A DNA stretch of 64,000 nt from Micrasema longulum. Lineage: Eukaryota > Arthropoda > Insecta > Trichoptera > Brachycentridae. This document shows, in pieces, positions 1-10,162 of the stretch. The number at the start of each line of letters is the position of its first letter. Position 1 is the first letter of the stretch. The translations under genes and the position numbers were made by a program. The stretch covers positions 62,001 to 126,000 of the forward strand of contig JAGVSM010003937.1 in the NCBI GenBank assembly GCA_022494885.1. Direction: 5' to 3'. A model generated the notes under the pieces. It was not told the origin of the DNA and did no database searches. It saw nothing but the letters and a program-made list of their open reading frames with translations.

Positions 1-149
1 GGTAATCCGTATGGTTGAGACGGGAGCGTTCGTGGAGGAGGCGGGAGGTTTTCACATGTGTCGGGCGCTACGCTTCTAATTTCCTGATTTTTTTAAAAAC
101 TTTATTTCAAACGCGCTGCTTTCCTACAGTTTATAACTCACTATTGTTA
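1..149. other. GC-richer window edge, unassigned
   Basis: The first roughly 75 bases are clearly richer in G and C than what follows and include a purine-rich stretch (gaggaggcgggagg). I found no open frame, tRNA-like box or second copy in the window. It may be the edge of a feature lying upstream of the window. Confidence 0.2.
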
Positions 150-600
150 ATTTTGTCGAGGTTGAATTTTGATTATCAATGCAATTTATAAAGTTAAACA
201 TATTTCTTTTACCGACGGTCTTTAAAGAAAAATCGATTTTTGTGTACGAAAATGAGTATATTTGCATGAACATTTAAAATATCTTCATCGGTAACCTATA
301 ATTGAATATGTTCAAATAAAAAAATGTATGCAGATTCTACTTTTCATACGGAAAACTTAATTTTACTTTGTAGATAAAATTGAAGATAAATGTTAACTTC
401 CCATAGTAATCGAGGCCCAGGGTTCTATTTTTAAACATGTTCAATTACTGGTTACCAACGACCATACTTTGAATTTTCATACAAATATATACACTTTCAT
501 ACATAAATATCGATATAAGTTTATACCGTCTCCGTATTTTGATGAAGATAGCCGTTCATAATCGCGGCCCAGAAGTTCTTTTTTTTTTCAATTGCGTAAT
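150..600. repeat. Repeat Y, inverted pair
   Basis: The reverse complement of about 180-340 aligns with about 420-560, sharing runs such as ggttacc, gttcaatta and ttttgatgaagat/gatgaagatat. The locus is therefore a head-to-head inverted pair of diverged copies. Further copies lie at 15815-16080 (minus) and 54520-54790 (plus). No coding potential is visible. The family is unidentified; a transposon with long inverted termini is possible. Confidence 0.55.
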
Positions 601-1107
601 TTTGAAATAACGGCATTTTATATGCCACAATTGTACGATTTTAATAGAGATTTGGTAGTATTATTAATTCCTAATTCGTACATATAATCCAAACATTTTA
701 TTTCTGTAATAATGTAGCGATTTTACAGAAGAGCTAATTTACTTTATTAGTTTTTTTTTAATTAATAAAAATATCTCATAGATACGCATTATTTTGGCGT
801 GATTCCTACATAGATTTAAAAAAAATGCAATTCCTTATTAATTAAAACAATATATTTATTGGCTATTCCGTAAAATTGCTACAATGAGCTTCATAACTTT
901 TTTCTTTCCAGCGTCAATATATATAAATATTAGAAAAGAAAAACTATTTATAAAGTCACAAACATAATCTAAGATACAAAATAATGAAACAAAAATAAGT
1001 ATTGCATTAAAATGAATAGAAAAAAAATGTCCTTTACTTTCATTTTTTTAGTTAAACAATTTTTTTCTCTTTACATGAAAGTTGTCTTTAAAAAAAATAA
1101 AGTTTCT
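601..1107. other. AT-rich stretch, nothing recognised
   Basis: This is AT-rich sequence with homopolymer runs. I see no tRNA-like boxes, no conserved protein motif and no second copy in the window. Confidence 0.4.
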
Positions 1108-1200
1108 ACCATAGAATTAAGAATAGTCCAGAAGGAGCGAAGAATCATATTTGAATACATCGGACTATGTCCAATAATTCCCCCACTATGCCCTTCTTTG
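1108..1200 (+). repeat. Repeat T, copy 1
   Basis: About 90 bases starting accatagaattaagaatag recur with few changes at 13622-13720, in the same orientation. The first 26 bases also recur in inverted orientation at 2049-2074. The family is unknown. The inverted 26-mer could be a transposon terminus or a short duplicated segment. Confidence 0.5.
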
Positions 1201-1769
1201 AAAAAAATAATCATAACACAAATGTAAGGTAAAAAATAAGCAATCTGTTAATTTCTCTAAAATTTATTTGTGCATACGGAAATATTGATCGATACAACAG
1301 AGTAGATAATTAAAGGGTCATTTAAAAAGAGTAATTTTATCAATCAACTTTAAACCTAAAATATAAAACCAATTTTATTTTACATAAAACGGATATTTTA
1401 ATATCATGTTAAATAATATTTGATGTTTTGAAGATAATGTCGGTCAAATGTCCACCACAGAGTTTTTAAATCCGAGATCCAATTTTCATTAATTCTCTCA
1501 TTAGATGAGCAGTTTACTACCCTGGCAACACTAACAAAATTTCCATTTTGTTTCTTCGACAATCTGACAGATGCAAAAATAATTCAATTTTTAAGGAATG
1601 CATTTGTTATATACACATTCATTTGTTAATTACACATGAATTGTGATTGCATCCTGCTTCTTTAAGATCCTAGCAGTATTTTTACACTTTAAACGGACAC
1701 TATATATAAATCAGGAGTTGCGTACTGAGCGACGTCTACAAAGTAACAGGCACAGTGACAGTTTGACAG

Positions 1770-1975
1770 GCGCCGTGGCGCAGTTGGTTAGACGGCCAAC
1801 TGTGAAACTGGCGTCGCGGGTTCGATTCCCGCCAGTTGCAAGAAAAAAATCCAAGATTGATTTTTTTTGCTATTGGTCTGGGTGTTGTGGTGTATTTTTT
1901 ATTACCTCCGTCCAAATCCTTTCGATCTCACTTAGCGGCTTAGCGGGTTATTCCTTTTAATAAAAAAATGATTTT
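1770..1975 (+). mobile_element. SINE-1, tRNA-headed
   Basis: The head carries Pol III type 2 promoter boxes: an A-box-like tggcgcagttgg at about 1776 and a B-box-like ggttcgattcc at about 1819. It continues into a T-rich body and ends near ccttttaataaaaaaatg. A second copy lies at 23449-23632 with the same head and the same aagaaaaaaatc junction. The head does not read as a functional tRNA, since it runs straight into SINE body. A short open frame across it is incidental. Confidence 0.75.
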
Positions 1976-2048
1976 AAAAAACTAATGGGTCAAAACGTAA
2001 ACATTTATGAGTAGTTGAGTCGCCTTCTGATTGATGTGCGTATGCGGT

Positions 2049-2074
2049 TTCTGGACTATTCTTAATTCTATGGT
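2049..2074 (-). repeat. Inverted 26-mer of repeat T
   Basis: This 26-base stretch is an exact reverse complement of 1108-1133. The match stops abruptly on the downstream side. It lies about 140 bases upstream of the candidate first exon. Confidence 0.5.
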
Positions 2075-2214
2075 TGGTACATAACTTGCAATGTGTGTAG
2101 ATGTATGTGTTATTTGAAGTCCTAACCAAAAACGCCACAATACTATTTTTTATTTTTTGTTAGGGTGACTTTAACGCTTGTAAGCTAAGCGAGTACTCTT
2201 ACTTCGGAGTACCT

Positions 2215-2663
2215 ACGTACCAGTGCAGTCTCGTTCGTGGCTCAGCGCGCGAGTTTTTGTTTAGTTCGATTCGGCTCTCCGTGCGCGAGGTGTGTGTCGC
2301 CGTTGCGTTCGTGATTCGAATTGTTCCGCGACTCGCAGCGCGGGAAATGTCCGTACGAAAATTCTCACGCGGGAAATGAATGAAAGGGTGAAAAGTTGTC
2401 ACAAAAACACAGTGAAAATCTATGAAACGTGCTACGAAAATATGAATAACAAATTGTTTAAATAACCACGAAAAAAATTCGCGAAACAGTGATAAACAGT
2501 GTAAAAAAAAAGCATTGTTTTTTCAAACTTCAACACGTGGTATAATCGCGGTGGTATTATTTATTCGTCAGTGGTATTTGTGATAATTGTTTGTGGAAAG
2601 ATCTTTGTTTTAAATACTGTTTGGTTTCATTTTTCAAATGGATGGAATTGTTCATTTTCTCTG
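2215..2663 (+). other. Candidate first exon / promoter-proximal CpG-rich region
   Basis: Bases 2210-2370 are the most CpG-rich stretch in the window (gcgcgcgag, gtgcgcgagg, cgcagcgcggg). They are followed by A-rich sequence with cagtgaaaatc and acagtgataaacagtg, a look common in insect 5' untranslated leaders. A strong donor, ctctg|gtaagtg, sits at 2663/2664. An ATG at 2639 opens a frame encoding MDGIVHFL up to the donor, but an entirely untranslated exon is equally possible. No downstream exon was identified, so the gene is unknown. The start is inferred from composition and is uncertain by tens of bases. Confidence 0.4.
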
Positions 2664-2782
2664 GTAAGTGTACCAAACAAACGATATATTTTTACTTATT
2701 TTTGTGTGTTAAAGTTACTTTACAAATTGCCAGAATTTTACCTGATAACAATTATTCATAATTATGACTGTACCTTTGCTCG

Positions 2783-2826
2783 CACTCAGTTGTGCATAGG
2801 GCACTTAATTGGTGTACTTCCTTCAT
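2783..2826 (-). repeat. SINE-4 tail fragment
   Basis: The string gtgcatagggcac and its surroundings match the conserved tail also seen inverted at 51384 and, in plus orientation, at 6360 and 31925. Only about 40 bases can be recognised. Confidence 0.4.
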
Positions 2827-2869
2827 GAGCAAAAATTCAGCTTTCAGACAAAAATCATAAAACAAATTA

Positions 2870-3315
2870 AAAATTAGATAATAATAATAATAATCAAAGT
2901 TTAATAACAAAATAACAATTACTTTATTTTCTACATATACACTTAGGTAATAGATTTCTCTGAAGCATGTCTAGTCTGCCTTAGTAGGTACAGCCTGTTT
3001 AAAGGCAGACATTTTTATGCAACAATACAGTTATTCAATATTAATTTATTAGGAATGTATTTTGAGTAAATTTTCCGTTTTTTTCTACCTAAACCCAGTA
3101 TCCAATTTTTTTACAAATTCGTTAAAATGAATCCGGGTCATGGTTTCGCAATCTTTGGGTAACATATAAAATATTTTGAGGCCCAGAAACCTGAAATTTC
3201 TTTGCCCGAATTCATAATTTGTGATAGACCCCATGACCCATCCTCTAGTTTGACTTCTGGTAGTGTGGGAGTGTTCCTTTTGGGATTCGATAGAATAATT
3301 TACTTTCACAAACAT
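2870..3315 (-). mobile_element. Non-LTR retrotransposon 3' end
   Basis: Read on the minus strand, 3315-3085 encodes a 76-residue frame with the composition typical of the extreme C-terminus of LINE ORF2 (HTTRSQ near residue 17, FGQRNFRFLGLKIFYMLP near residues 36-53). It is followed by a short 3' UTR and an (ATT)n microsatellite tail at about 2880. A 9-bp hairpin, gtctgcctt/aaggcagac, lies at 2974-3010 in the UTR. The element is heavily 5'-truncated. The clade is not resolved. Confidence 0.55.
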
Positions 3316-3693
3316 TATTATTATATATTTTAGATATCAAATTCCTCAAATAACTTGACGCTGGGGATATAAAAAATAATAATATATAAGAAATTTAGAG
3401 CGTGTACGTAAAACGATAATACTTTTTAAAGTTTTTTGAGCAATAACACAGTCTCTAGAGATTTATAAGATGGACGTATTATGCAGGTTTTATGCCAAGA
3501 AAATATTGACATTATGTATTTTTACTTATTTATTTCCAGTACTCAAAAATTTGCATAAAGTCAATAAATACTAAAAAGTGTCAAATCTCAAAATGTGACT
3601 TGCAAATAGCTGCCTTTTTGATTTTGAGGGCAGTATACTAAATGCAGCGTATGTTAATTATGGATATCGTTTATCCGTAACAAGAAAGTAAGG

Positions 3694-3730
3694 AGATCAG
3701 ACTTACGCTTAAGGCGCCAGTTCAGGAACA
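3694..3730 (+). repeat. Short dispersed repeat matching 31870-31910
   Basis: The core gatcagacttacgcttaagg-gccagtt is matched in inverted orientation near 31871-31905. The family is unidentified. Confidence 0.35.
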
Positions 3731-3869
3731 TGAAATATTGCAGTGTAGAACCATCTTTTCAGTCAATGTTAATGTCGGCCTTTTTTAGGAATCGAATGGC
3801 AAGGCGGACTAGACTTATTTACACAAGATTTCCTTATTCAGTATTTTTAACACTAGAGTAACATCGAGT

Positions 3870-3965
3870 TGAAAGCACTCTTTTAGGATTTAGGTTGAAT
3901 TTCACACAAAGAACTGTATTTTTTATCCGCCCAGGCGCAGAGAAAACATCTTGTGCTGAAAGGTA
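3870..3965 (-). repeat. Repeat S fragment
   Basis: This contains tttttatccgcccaggc next to an acagttctttgtgtgaaat-type run. It matches 18735-18830 in the same orientation and 15705-15800 inverted. It is non-coding and unidentified. Confidence 0.45.
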
Positions 3966-4660
3966 ATGTCATAAAATGGCGCTTTTTAAATTTCGTAGAT
4001 TATTACCGATTATAATTATTATCTAATAATTTAAATTTTATTTTTTACTAAGCATACATTATACTTACTGTACCTATGTAGGTACGTTGACTTACTAAAT
4101 AGGCTTTATATAGAGACGTACGTACCTGGTATAAGACGGTCAAAAGCCAAACCAATGTAAAATTATTCTGCCATCTATTTTCGTTTTAGTTTCTTGAATA
4201 ATTATATGGCATTTAGGTAAAGAGGTACAAGTCACTATTAGCTGATTATGAAGAAGGGCGATTAAACGTTTCTTACTGATTTGACTCTTTAAGTCTTGTG
4301 TGGCTGTGGTGTAACACGAGTCTACATAGGATAAAAAACTTAATACATCTATCTTATTTATTTAAAATGATAAAGTTGTATTCATCGCAATCTTCGAATG
4401 GACATTTTCACACCGGATTTGGTGATTCGAGATTCGAGAATTTGTATGAATATGCTGGATTTTAATATAAAAAATACTCCTTACTATGTGCGAATAATTA
4501 TTACACGAATGAATGTGATGCCAATACCACAATAAATTTGTTTTATTGCGTAAGAAAGAACACGAAAATAAAGCTTAAAACAAGGAAGACAGGGACGCTA
4601 TTCTGTGGCCTGTGTTCGTTTGATAAAGACGAAAACAAAAGGAGAAATTCGTTCAATCAG

Positions 4661-4663
<3 letters not shown>
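3966..4663. other. Unassigned AT-rich stretch
   Basis: No open frame with recognisable protein features, no tRNA-like boxes and no second copy was seen. It ends at the (AT)n tract. Confidence 0.35.

Positions 4664-4715
<52 letters not shown>
4664..4715. repeat. (AT)26 microsatellite
   Basis: An uninterrupted AT dinucleotide tract of 52 bases is directly visible. It is flanked by ordinary unique-looking sequence. Confidence 0.95.
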
Positions 4716-4718
<3 letters not shown>

Positions 4719-5639
4719 ATATGTATATAAAGTGTTAAATAAATAAATAAATAAACTTCAGAATGTTCTGTCTTTTGCTAGAAGTAATACGATGTTACAT
4801 CACAGCGTGTAAAGGAGTTTTAACATACAATTTTGGGTGGTATTTGAGAATAAATTTAAATGCGTTAACTTAAGTATGAAATTGGTTTAGCGAAACAAGC
4901 CACATTGTGTTTCTTCTAGAATTTGCATATATGCATCACGTTGTTCAAGGCAATTTTGATACAAGTTACATGTACTTGTTTACCATATGAAGCATACAGG
5001 ATATAAACGATGAATGTCAAAAATTGAAATTTTTAGATAGAACGTTTTTAAATGTTGAAACCTTTTGAAAATTCAATAAAACGTATAAACATAAAAAAAT
5101 CCGTTAAGGTGATTTTAAACGAAAATACGAAACTAATTATTCATAGATGGCGCTTTTATAATTTTTTATTGAAAATGCCATTTATACATTTATTTTCAAT
5201 GGGAATTTTACAAAACTTGGTTTGCGAAAACTTTACACTATATTGATTTTAACAAATACCATAAAAATATTATTTGAATTCTTTTCACAAAATGGTGTAC
5301 AAAACAAACCTAATTAAAGCATTTTAGTGACATGTTCCTCTTTACCTAAATGTCACAGAATTGTAGCGATTTTTTCATGTTTTATATTTACGGTTCAACG
5401 AACCTTTTTTTAAAAAGTGATCACAGCAGTGAACGATACTTATTTGTAATAAGTTTTTATGTAAAATTTAATTTTTAAAATGAAAATTACAAAAAAAATA
5501 ATGTAAAAATAAGCTGTTTTTTTATTATTTCTTTATATAAAATTGCATTTACATTAGCTTAAATTTAGGTTAAAATCCATGTTTTACCGTTGCAATATAA
5601 TATAAAGAGGTGACACTTTATACAAATCTGAGCTAAAAA
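4716..5639. other. Unassigned AT-rich stretch
   Basis: I found nothing I can support here apart from AT-rich sequence and short homopolymers. Confidence 0.35.
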
Positions 5640-5880
5640 GTCGTCCCCAAAGGAAAGGGAATGACCAGCGGAGGGAGCAAGTGTCTTCACGTCATATCAC
5701 GTCGACTTTGACAAGCAAAACACGTAGTAAAGTAAAAAGCACGGACAGTTTACATCGGTCCACTGTAAGTTCTATTCAGTATGTTGTTCCCTTCCGCATA
5801 GGCGTCACCTTTGTTTATCGTTTTACTTTAGACCCGACTATCTGGGTAGGACAAAGACAGGAGACAGCTTTAGATTAGTA
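5640..5880. other. GC-richer island, unassigned
   Basis: About 240 bases are notably less AT-rich than their surroundings and contain ggagggagcaagtg, cacgtcgactttg and a donor-like act|gtaagttc at about 5763. A short plus-strand frame crosses it, but its translation has no recognisable motif. It could be a small exon or an unrecognised repeat. I cannot choose between these. Confidence 0.2.
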
Positions 5881-6189
5881 TAAGTGTTAAATTAATAAAG
5901 AAATACAAAACCGCGAAAAAACATTTATAATCCAGTATACATTTTTGGCAGCAATAATAATTTAAAGCAAAACTGTAAATTGAATCATAATGAATAAAAA
6001 GCCCTTAAAGTTTCTAAATAACAAGACTATCTAAATAACAAGACTGTGAGTTTAATAACTAACTATTAATTAAACATCTGTAAAAAAACAGTTATGAAAA
6101 ACATATTTATTTTTACAAGAAACGTTTAAAATAATTTATAAATAGCAAAAAATATATTCATTGATTAATAACTTCTCACAATGTAATGA

Positions 6190-6440
6190 AGGCAATATTT
6201 TGTCCGCCCCGAAGTCTGATAGTAAAAGCGCTTACCTACCATCTAAGAGGTCTCTGGGTCGATTCACGACATGGTGGGCACAAAGGTTTTATTTACGCGA
6301 GAATATTCCTGTAGCGTATGACTATAGTGTATCTTCCCTTCATACAACAAAATCGATCAAGACACGCTGCGGTTAGTGTACCACGCAGTGCCTTATGTAC
6401 CATTAGGCGCGTAAAATGATTTATGGTGATAATAAAAAAA
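6190..6440 (+). mobile_element. SINE-4, near full-length copy
   Basis: The head resembles a tRNA 3' half (agcgcttacctaccatctaa then ggtctctgggtcgattc, a B-box-like match). About 150 bases later comes a conserved tail, acgctgcggttagtgtacc ... cagtgcc..atgtaccatta, ending in aatgat and gtgataata. Tail-only copies occur at 2783, 31925, 51363 and 55340. The pairing of head and tail is seen only in this copy, so the full unit is inferred. Confidence 0.5.
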
Positions 6441-7204
6441 AATAATTAAAAGTTACCTACATAAATAATATTGCGAAAATTGTAAGTATTATGCTACCTA
6501 TCTACAAAACATAAAAATACCGCTGTGATTGTTTGCAACAATAAATTATTCGTTTTTTGTTAAAAGCATTTAATTAAATGTATTAATTTGAATATGTTAT
6601 AACAGAGATAAATAACATTTTATAGAGGGAAAATAGCATTTCTGATCTGTCTTTCCTCTCCAAAATTTTAAACGATTTTATCGATAGTCCATATCTCTTG
6701 GAGCGTATTTCAATCAATTGTCCCGTAAAGTCAACCCGACAAGTTAATTTTTTTATAATTCATTGCCCAAAAAAATTATGCTCAAAACTCGGTTATTTAT
6801 CGTAGCTGCTTCAAATTTCATTTTTATTGTCCCCATTTAGATATTTTTAATACAAAATTTTGTGACTTCAAAAAAAATTTTTTGAAACACAGTAAAATAA
6901 AACATTTGTCAGTGTAATAAGTTTATGTTCCTTTAAATATGTTTATTTTATTATTTCAAAATTTTTCATTGGTCAACTATATTATGAAAATCCCTCTCCT
7001 CCACTCCTCCACTCTATTTCCTCATCCCTTAACCTTCTTACGAGCTCTTTTTTTTCTCATGTCTTATATAATATATTATTTTTCTCTTTACTGTGTAACA
7101 TGTTATCTCATTATATTTATGAAAAACTTTAACTGGATGTATGTACTATTTTTTATATTTTGTATTCTTATATAACAACTGTTATTTTTTATTAATAAAT
7201 GAAA
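6441..7204. other. Unassigned; LINE-like 3' tail possible at 6900-7200
   Basis: This is mostly AT-rich. Bases 6980-7200 include a pyrimidine-rich patch and an ATTAATAAATGAAA end that resembles other LINE 3' UTRs in the window. No sister copy was found. Confidence 0.25.
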
Positions 7205-7275
7205 TTTACAGAGCTTATGACCTGTCAGGCATTTAAAGAGCTTATGACCTGTCATTGACTGGTTTGAGTGGCCAA
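7205..7275 (+). repeat. MITE M1 fragment, tandem partial
   Basis: The M1 core cttatgacctgtca occurs twice, at about 7215 and 7240. The second copy continues into ttgactggtttgagtggcc. This is a truncated and partly duplicated remnant of the M1 family described at 10274-10834. Confidence 0.6.
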
Positions 7276-7782
7276 AGTGCCCAAAATAGACAAAAGAGTT
7301 GTCACAAAAAAGTTAAATAAAACAACTCGTTGTGCGCATTTTGACAAAAAGGCAACGATTGAGCGTAGTTATTTAAAAAGCAGTCAGTCCACAATTTCGA
7401 AAAAAATAGATATTGGTGTTATCGGATGCAGAAAAATCAATTTTGTATTTTGCTAAAAACAGCCAGGCCGCTTTTTTATGAAAAAACTGTAATAATCACC
7501 TTCTGAAAATAGTGTTGATCACGAAAACGGCATTTTTCAATTTCCAGAAAACACCCACAGCTCTAGTAAAATCTTACTAAATAGATGCTGATGGGAAGAT
7601 TAATACCTCCAAAAATCTTGTTCTCTAAAATAAATTCAAGTGGATTAATACAAAAGCATTGCAATTTTATAAATTCATTGATTTAAAAATACCGTAAAAA
7701 AAAATGTTTTAATACTGATTGTCATTAAATTATTATACCTCATTAAATCTTAGTTTGAATGAGGTTTCCTTCAATATTTAAT

Positions 7783-8031
7783 CTGGCTGTTTTCAGCAAA
7801 ATGCATATTTTAGGTCGTGTGGTCAGCCAAATTGGCGAAATTCTTTTAAGACAGAATTAAATTATTTTTATAGTTATTACAACAAATGAATAATGTGATA
7901 ATTTTCAATTAAGTAATCTAATATAAATATTGATTAATAAGTTCAATACATACTGACACAAATATACATCAGAGTATTACTAGAGCTGGCTGCTTTCTGC
8001 GAAATGCACGTCTTGGGTTGTGTGGTCAGCC
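7783..8031. repeat. Pair of direct-repeat hairpin motifs
   Basis: Two diverged copies of about 47 bases lie at 7783-7829 and 7986-8031, sharing ctggctg...ttt...gaaatgca...tgtggtcagcc. Each begins with tggctg or ggctg and ends with its complement, so each can form a short stem. A further ccaggc-type piece lies near 7460. The family is not recognised. Confidence 0.4.
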
Positions 8032-8244
8032 CGAGTTTTAAAATCATTAAAACTGGTCAAATACATAATTTATTTTTTAAAATAAAAATATGAATATGCA
8101 TTTTTATCATTTTTTGTTAAAGTAAAAAAATCATTCGAACTGTTGTGTAGATTTGACCATTCACTCTTTTCAGAAAAGTGCTGTTATCTCGGTTTCTGCA
8201 TAACTACCTTTAATCATGAAACTTTAAACTTTATTTAACTTTAT

Positions 8245-8530
8245 TTAACTAAATGAACACTGTATGGTCAACTATATTTGTTTTATTTATTGTAATGTGC
8301 AACTGTGTGACCAATATTCATTTACATTTCTGGTAATATTATAAGTTTTGTATGATTAGTTATTTTATGTTATGTATAATTTTTATGTGACAACATTTAC
8401 AATAACAATATTATGTGGAAGCCTCTAATTGGACTTTATGATATGTATTTATTGTATAATTGATTCTTATAAATGTATAAATGTCTGTTGGCTTTCCAAT
8501 GAAATAAAATAAATAAATAAATAAACCTTT
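8245..8530 (+). mobile_element. LINE-A 3' UTR, 5'-truncated copy
   Basis: About 270 bases match 44421-44690 with only a handful of differences, including tgtgtgaccaatattcat, gtggaagcctctaattgg and ttggctttccaatgaaa before an AAATA-rich tail. The sister copy continues upstream into LINE coding sequence, which identifies this as the untranslated tail. No coding part remains. Confidence 0.85.
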
Positions 8531-8596
8531 TTTGATGCAACTGGCCTTTTATCTAAAGACTCCTAGCTTTGATGCAATTTTTTAAAACAGTTTTGT

Positions 8597-8715
8597 TTTA
8601 ATTTAATTTATTTGATTGAATAGCATAATTATACATTTTTACAATTTAAAAAATTTCACTTGTTATATTTTTACTTAAACTAAAATCCCACCAAGCCACT
8701 TTTTGTAGCTTGTTG
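8597..8715 (-). mobile_element. LINE-D 3' UTR, 5'-truncated copy
   Basis: On the minus strand this reads accaacaagctac(a)aaaagtggcttgg followed by gattttagtttaagtaaa. It matches the 3' UTR at 21150-21250, which directly follows LINE coding sequence. The element has been reduced to about 115 bases. Confidence 0.75.
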
Positions 8716-8970
8716 GTGAACATACATCATCAAACTTTTACACACACACATCATCAAACACTTCGAATTCTTAGTAATATAATAAAATGTGTATACCTAA
8801 ATATTTTTTAAATAAAAATGTTCATAACCATAGAACAAGAAAAAAGAAATCGGATAAATGTTAAGTGCGAATCGTCTAAATAAGCGATAATGCACAGCTT
8901 ACCATTTGATATTCGATAATAATGTTTTATAGTAATTATGTTTATGAGAAAATAAATAAAATAATTGTTT

Positions 8971-10155
8971 TCTTTAAATATATAATTCCTCTGTACGTGT
9001 AATGTCACCGAACTTCTCCTTAACGGCTTATTCGATTTACGTGTGGTTTTCAGATAAATATAGATCTTTGCGCTGTGCGTGTTCGTAGATATTAAAATCT
9101 TTAATCTAATATATAAAAAATAAGTAAGGAGCATAAATGTTTTATTCATCGATCTTCCAGGGCTGCATTTGAGGAGAACGCATTTACATAAAAATTTATT
9201 TATTTATTAACGGACATTGTCCATGTATACAATTTATAAGGTTTAAATATTACAATAAAAGAATAGTTTAAAACATTTAAAAAAAAGAAAGAAGCATTGA
9301 TAAACATAAGGGACATCGAGACAAGATCTGGACTATTTATTTAGTGCTCGTTTAAATCGTTGTAAACTCAAACCAAAAAAGTCCAGATCTTGTCTTGAGT
9401 TAACAATACGACAAAGACGGGTCGGGTCATTGGAGAATTAAGGCCATAGTTTGTTCTATGCTGATCGATGAACAGTACTTCATTGTTTTTCAATCTACGA
9501 GTCGGAATATTGAATTTTACTTGTCCCAGTAATGATGGAACATCGATTATACCATTTAGTATGCCGAACATATATATGGAGTCAATATTAATTCTACGTT
9601 TTTGTAGACTAGAAATATTTAACATTGACTCTATTTCAGCATAAGAATAATTATCTCTCTCTAGTCTGAGCATCCACGCTATTTTTCGAAGCAAGCGATG
9701 TTGGACTGATTCAAAAATGGAAAGATGTTGTTTTTTTGTGTATAAAAAAGTTTGTTTTTTATGGATTCCAATCAGATTCGTTTCTCAAATTCCTTATAAT
9801 TTCTTCCCATTTATTTATTTTTACTGGATGTTTGGTAATACTAAAAAAATATTAAATTCGGAACATTTTTAAAAATCGTATTCCTACATAAATCACCGCT
9901 CTGTTGGTGAGAAGACCGGAGTTTGACGTTTGCAAAAAGAATGCAGTATTTGAAAAAATACTAATTTTATGTTTTTGAATTCAACCAGAAACAAGTACCT
10001 AGGTACCTACTTAAATTCAATATGAACAATTTTTAATTTTGGAATTTAATTACAAACAAGTACCTAGGTACCTACTTATCAATAAAAAGTGTTTTTCCAA
10101 GCTAATAGCAGGCAAGCTAACGTTCGGGCAGGACAACGTCTGTCGGGTCCGCTAG
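8971..10155 (+). mobile_element. Helitron-like non-autonomous element, interrupted
   Basis: The two flanking parts, 8971-9197 and 9715-10155, align with one continuous copy at 46655-47229 and partly with 50794-50984. Shared landmarks include gatttacgtg.ggttttc, aagtaaggagc, tctgttggtgagaa and cgggcaggacaacgt. The 5' end begins TC followed by an A/T-rich run, and the 3' end is ...gggtccgCTAG, as in Helitrons. No Rep/helicase coding sequence is present. The Helitron label rests on the ends; the repeat relationship itself is firm. Confidence 0.6.
9198..9714 (-). mobile_element. LINE-B, 5'-truncated, nested in Helitron-like element
   Basis: On the minus strand the sequence encodes the C-terminal region of a LINE ORF2: RLLRKIAWMLRLERDNYSY, then FNIPTRR, then HRTNYGLNSP. 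The same protein is seen at 26221-26735, 27250-27540 and, more diverged, at 45949-46625. A frameshift or stop breaks the frame near NSP-MTRP. The 3' UTR ends in a taaataaataaa-type tail at about 9198. The surrounding Helitron-like element resumes on both sides, and aaaat flanks both junctions as a plausible short target duplication. Confidence 0.85.
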
Positions 10156-10162
10156 ATTATTA

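Noticed and set aside
1770..1840. tRNA gene call for the SINE-1, SINE-2 and SINE-3 heads
   Set aside because: The cloverleaf is imperfect, no T-run terminator follows, the sequence continues into a conserved SINE body, and copies recur with the same body.
1643..1960. Open frame across the SINE at 1.77 kb, and its counterpart at 23.4 kb
   Set aside because: The common translated part is the tRNA-like head of SINE-1.
7200..7275. CRISPR-like direct repeats
   Set aside because: The two repeated cores are part of a duplicated MITE fragment, with no regular spacers and a eukaryotic context.
9368..9694. Independent gene at 9.4-9.7 kb
   Set aside because: The same protein occurs at 26.5, 27.3 and 46.2 kb with LINE 3' tails, so it is a retrotransposon C-terminus.
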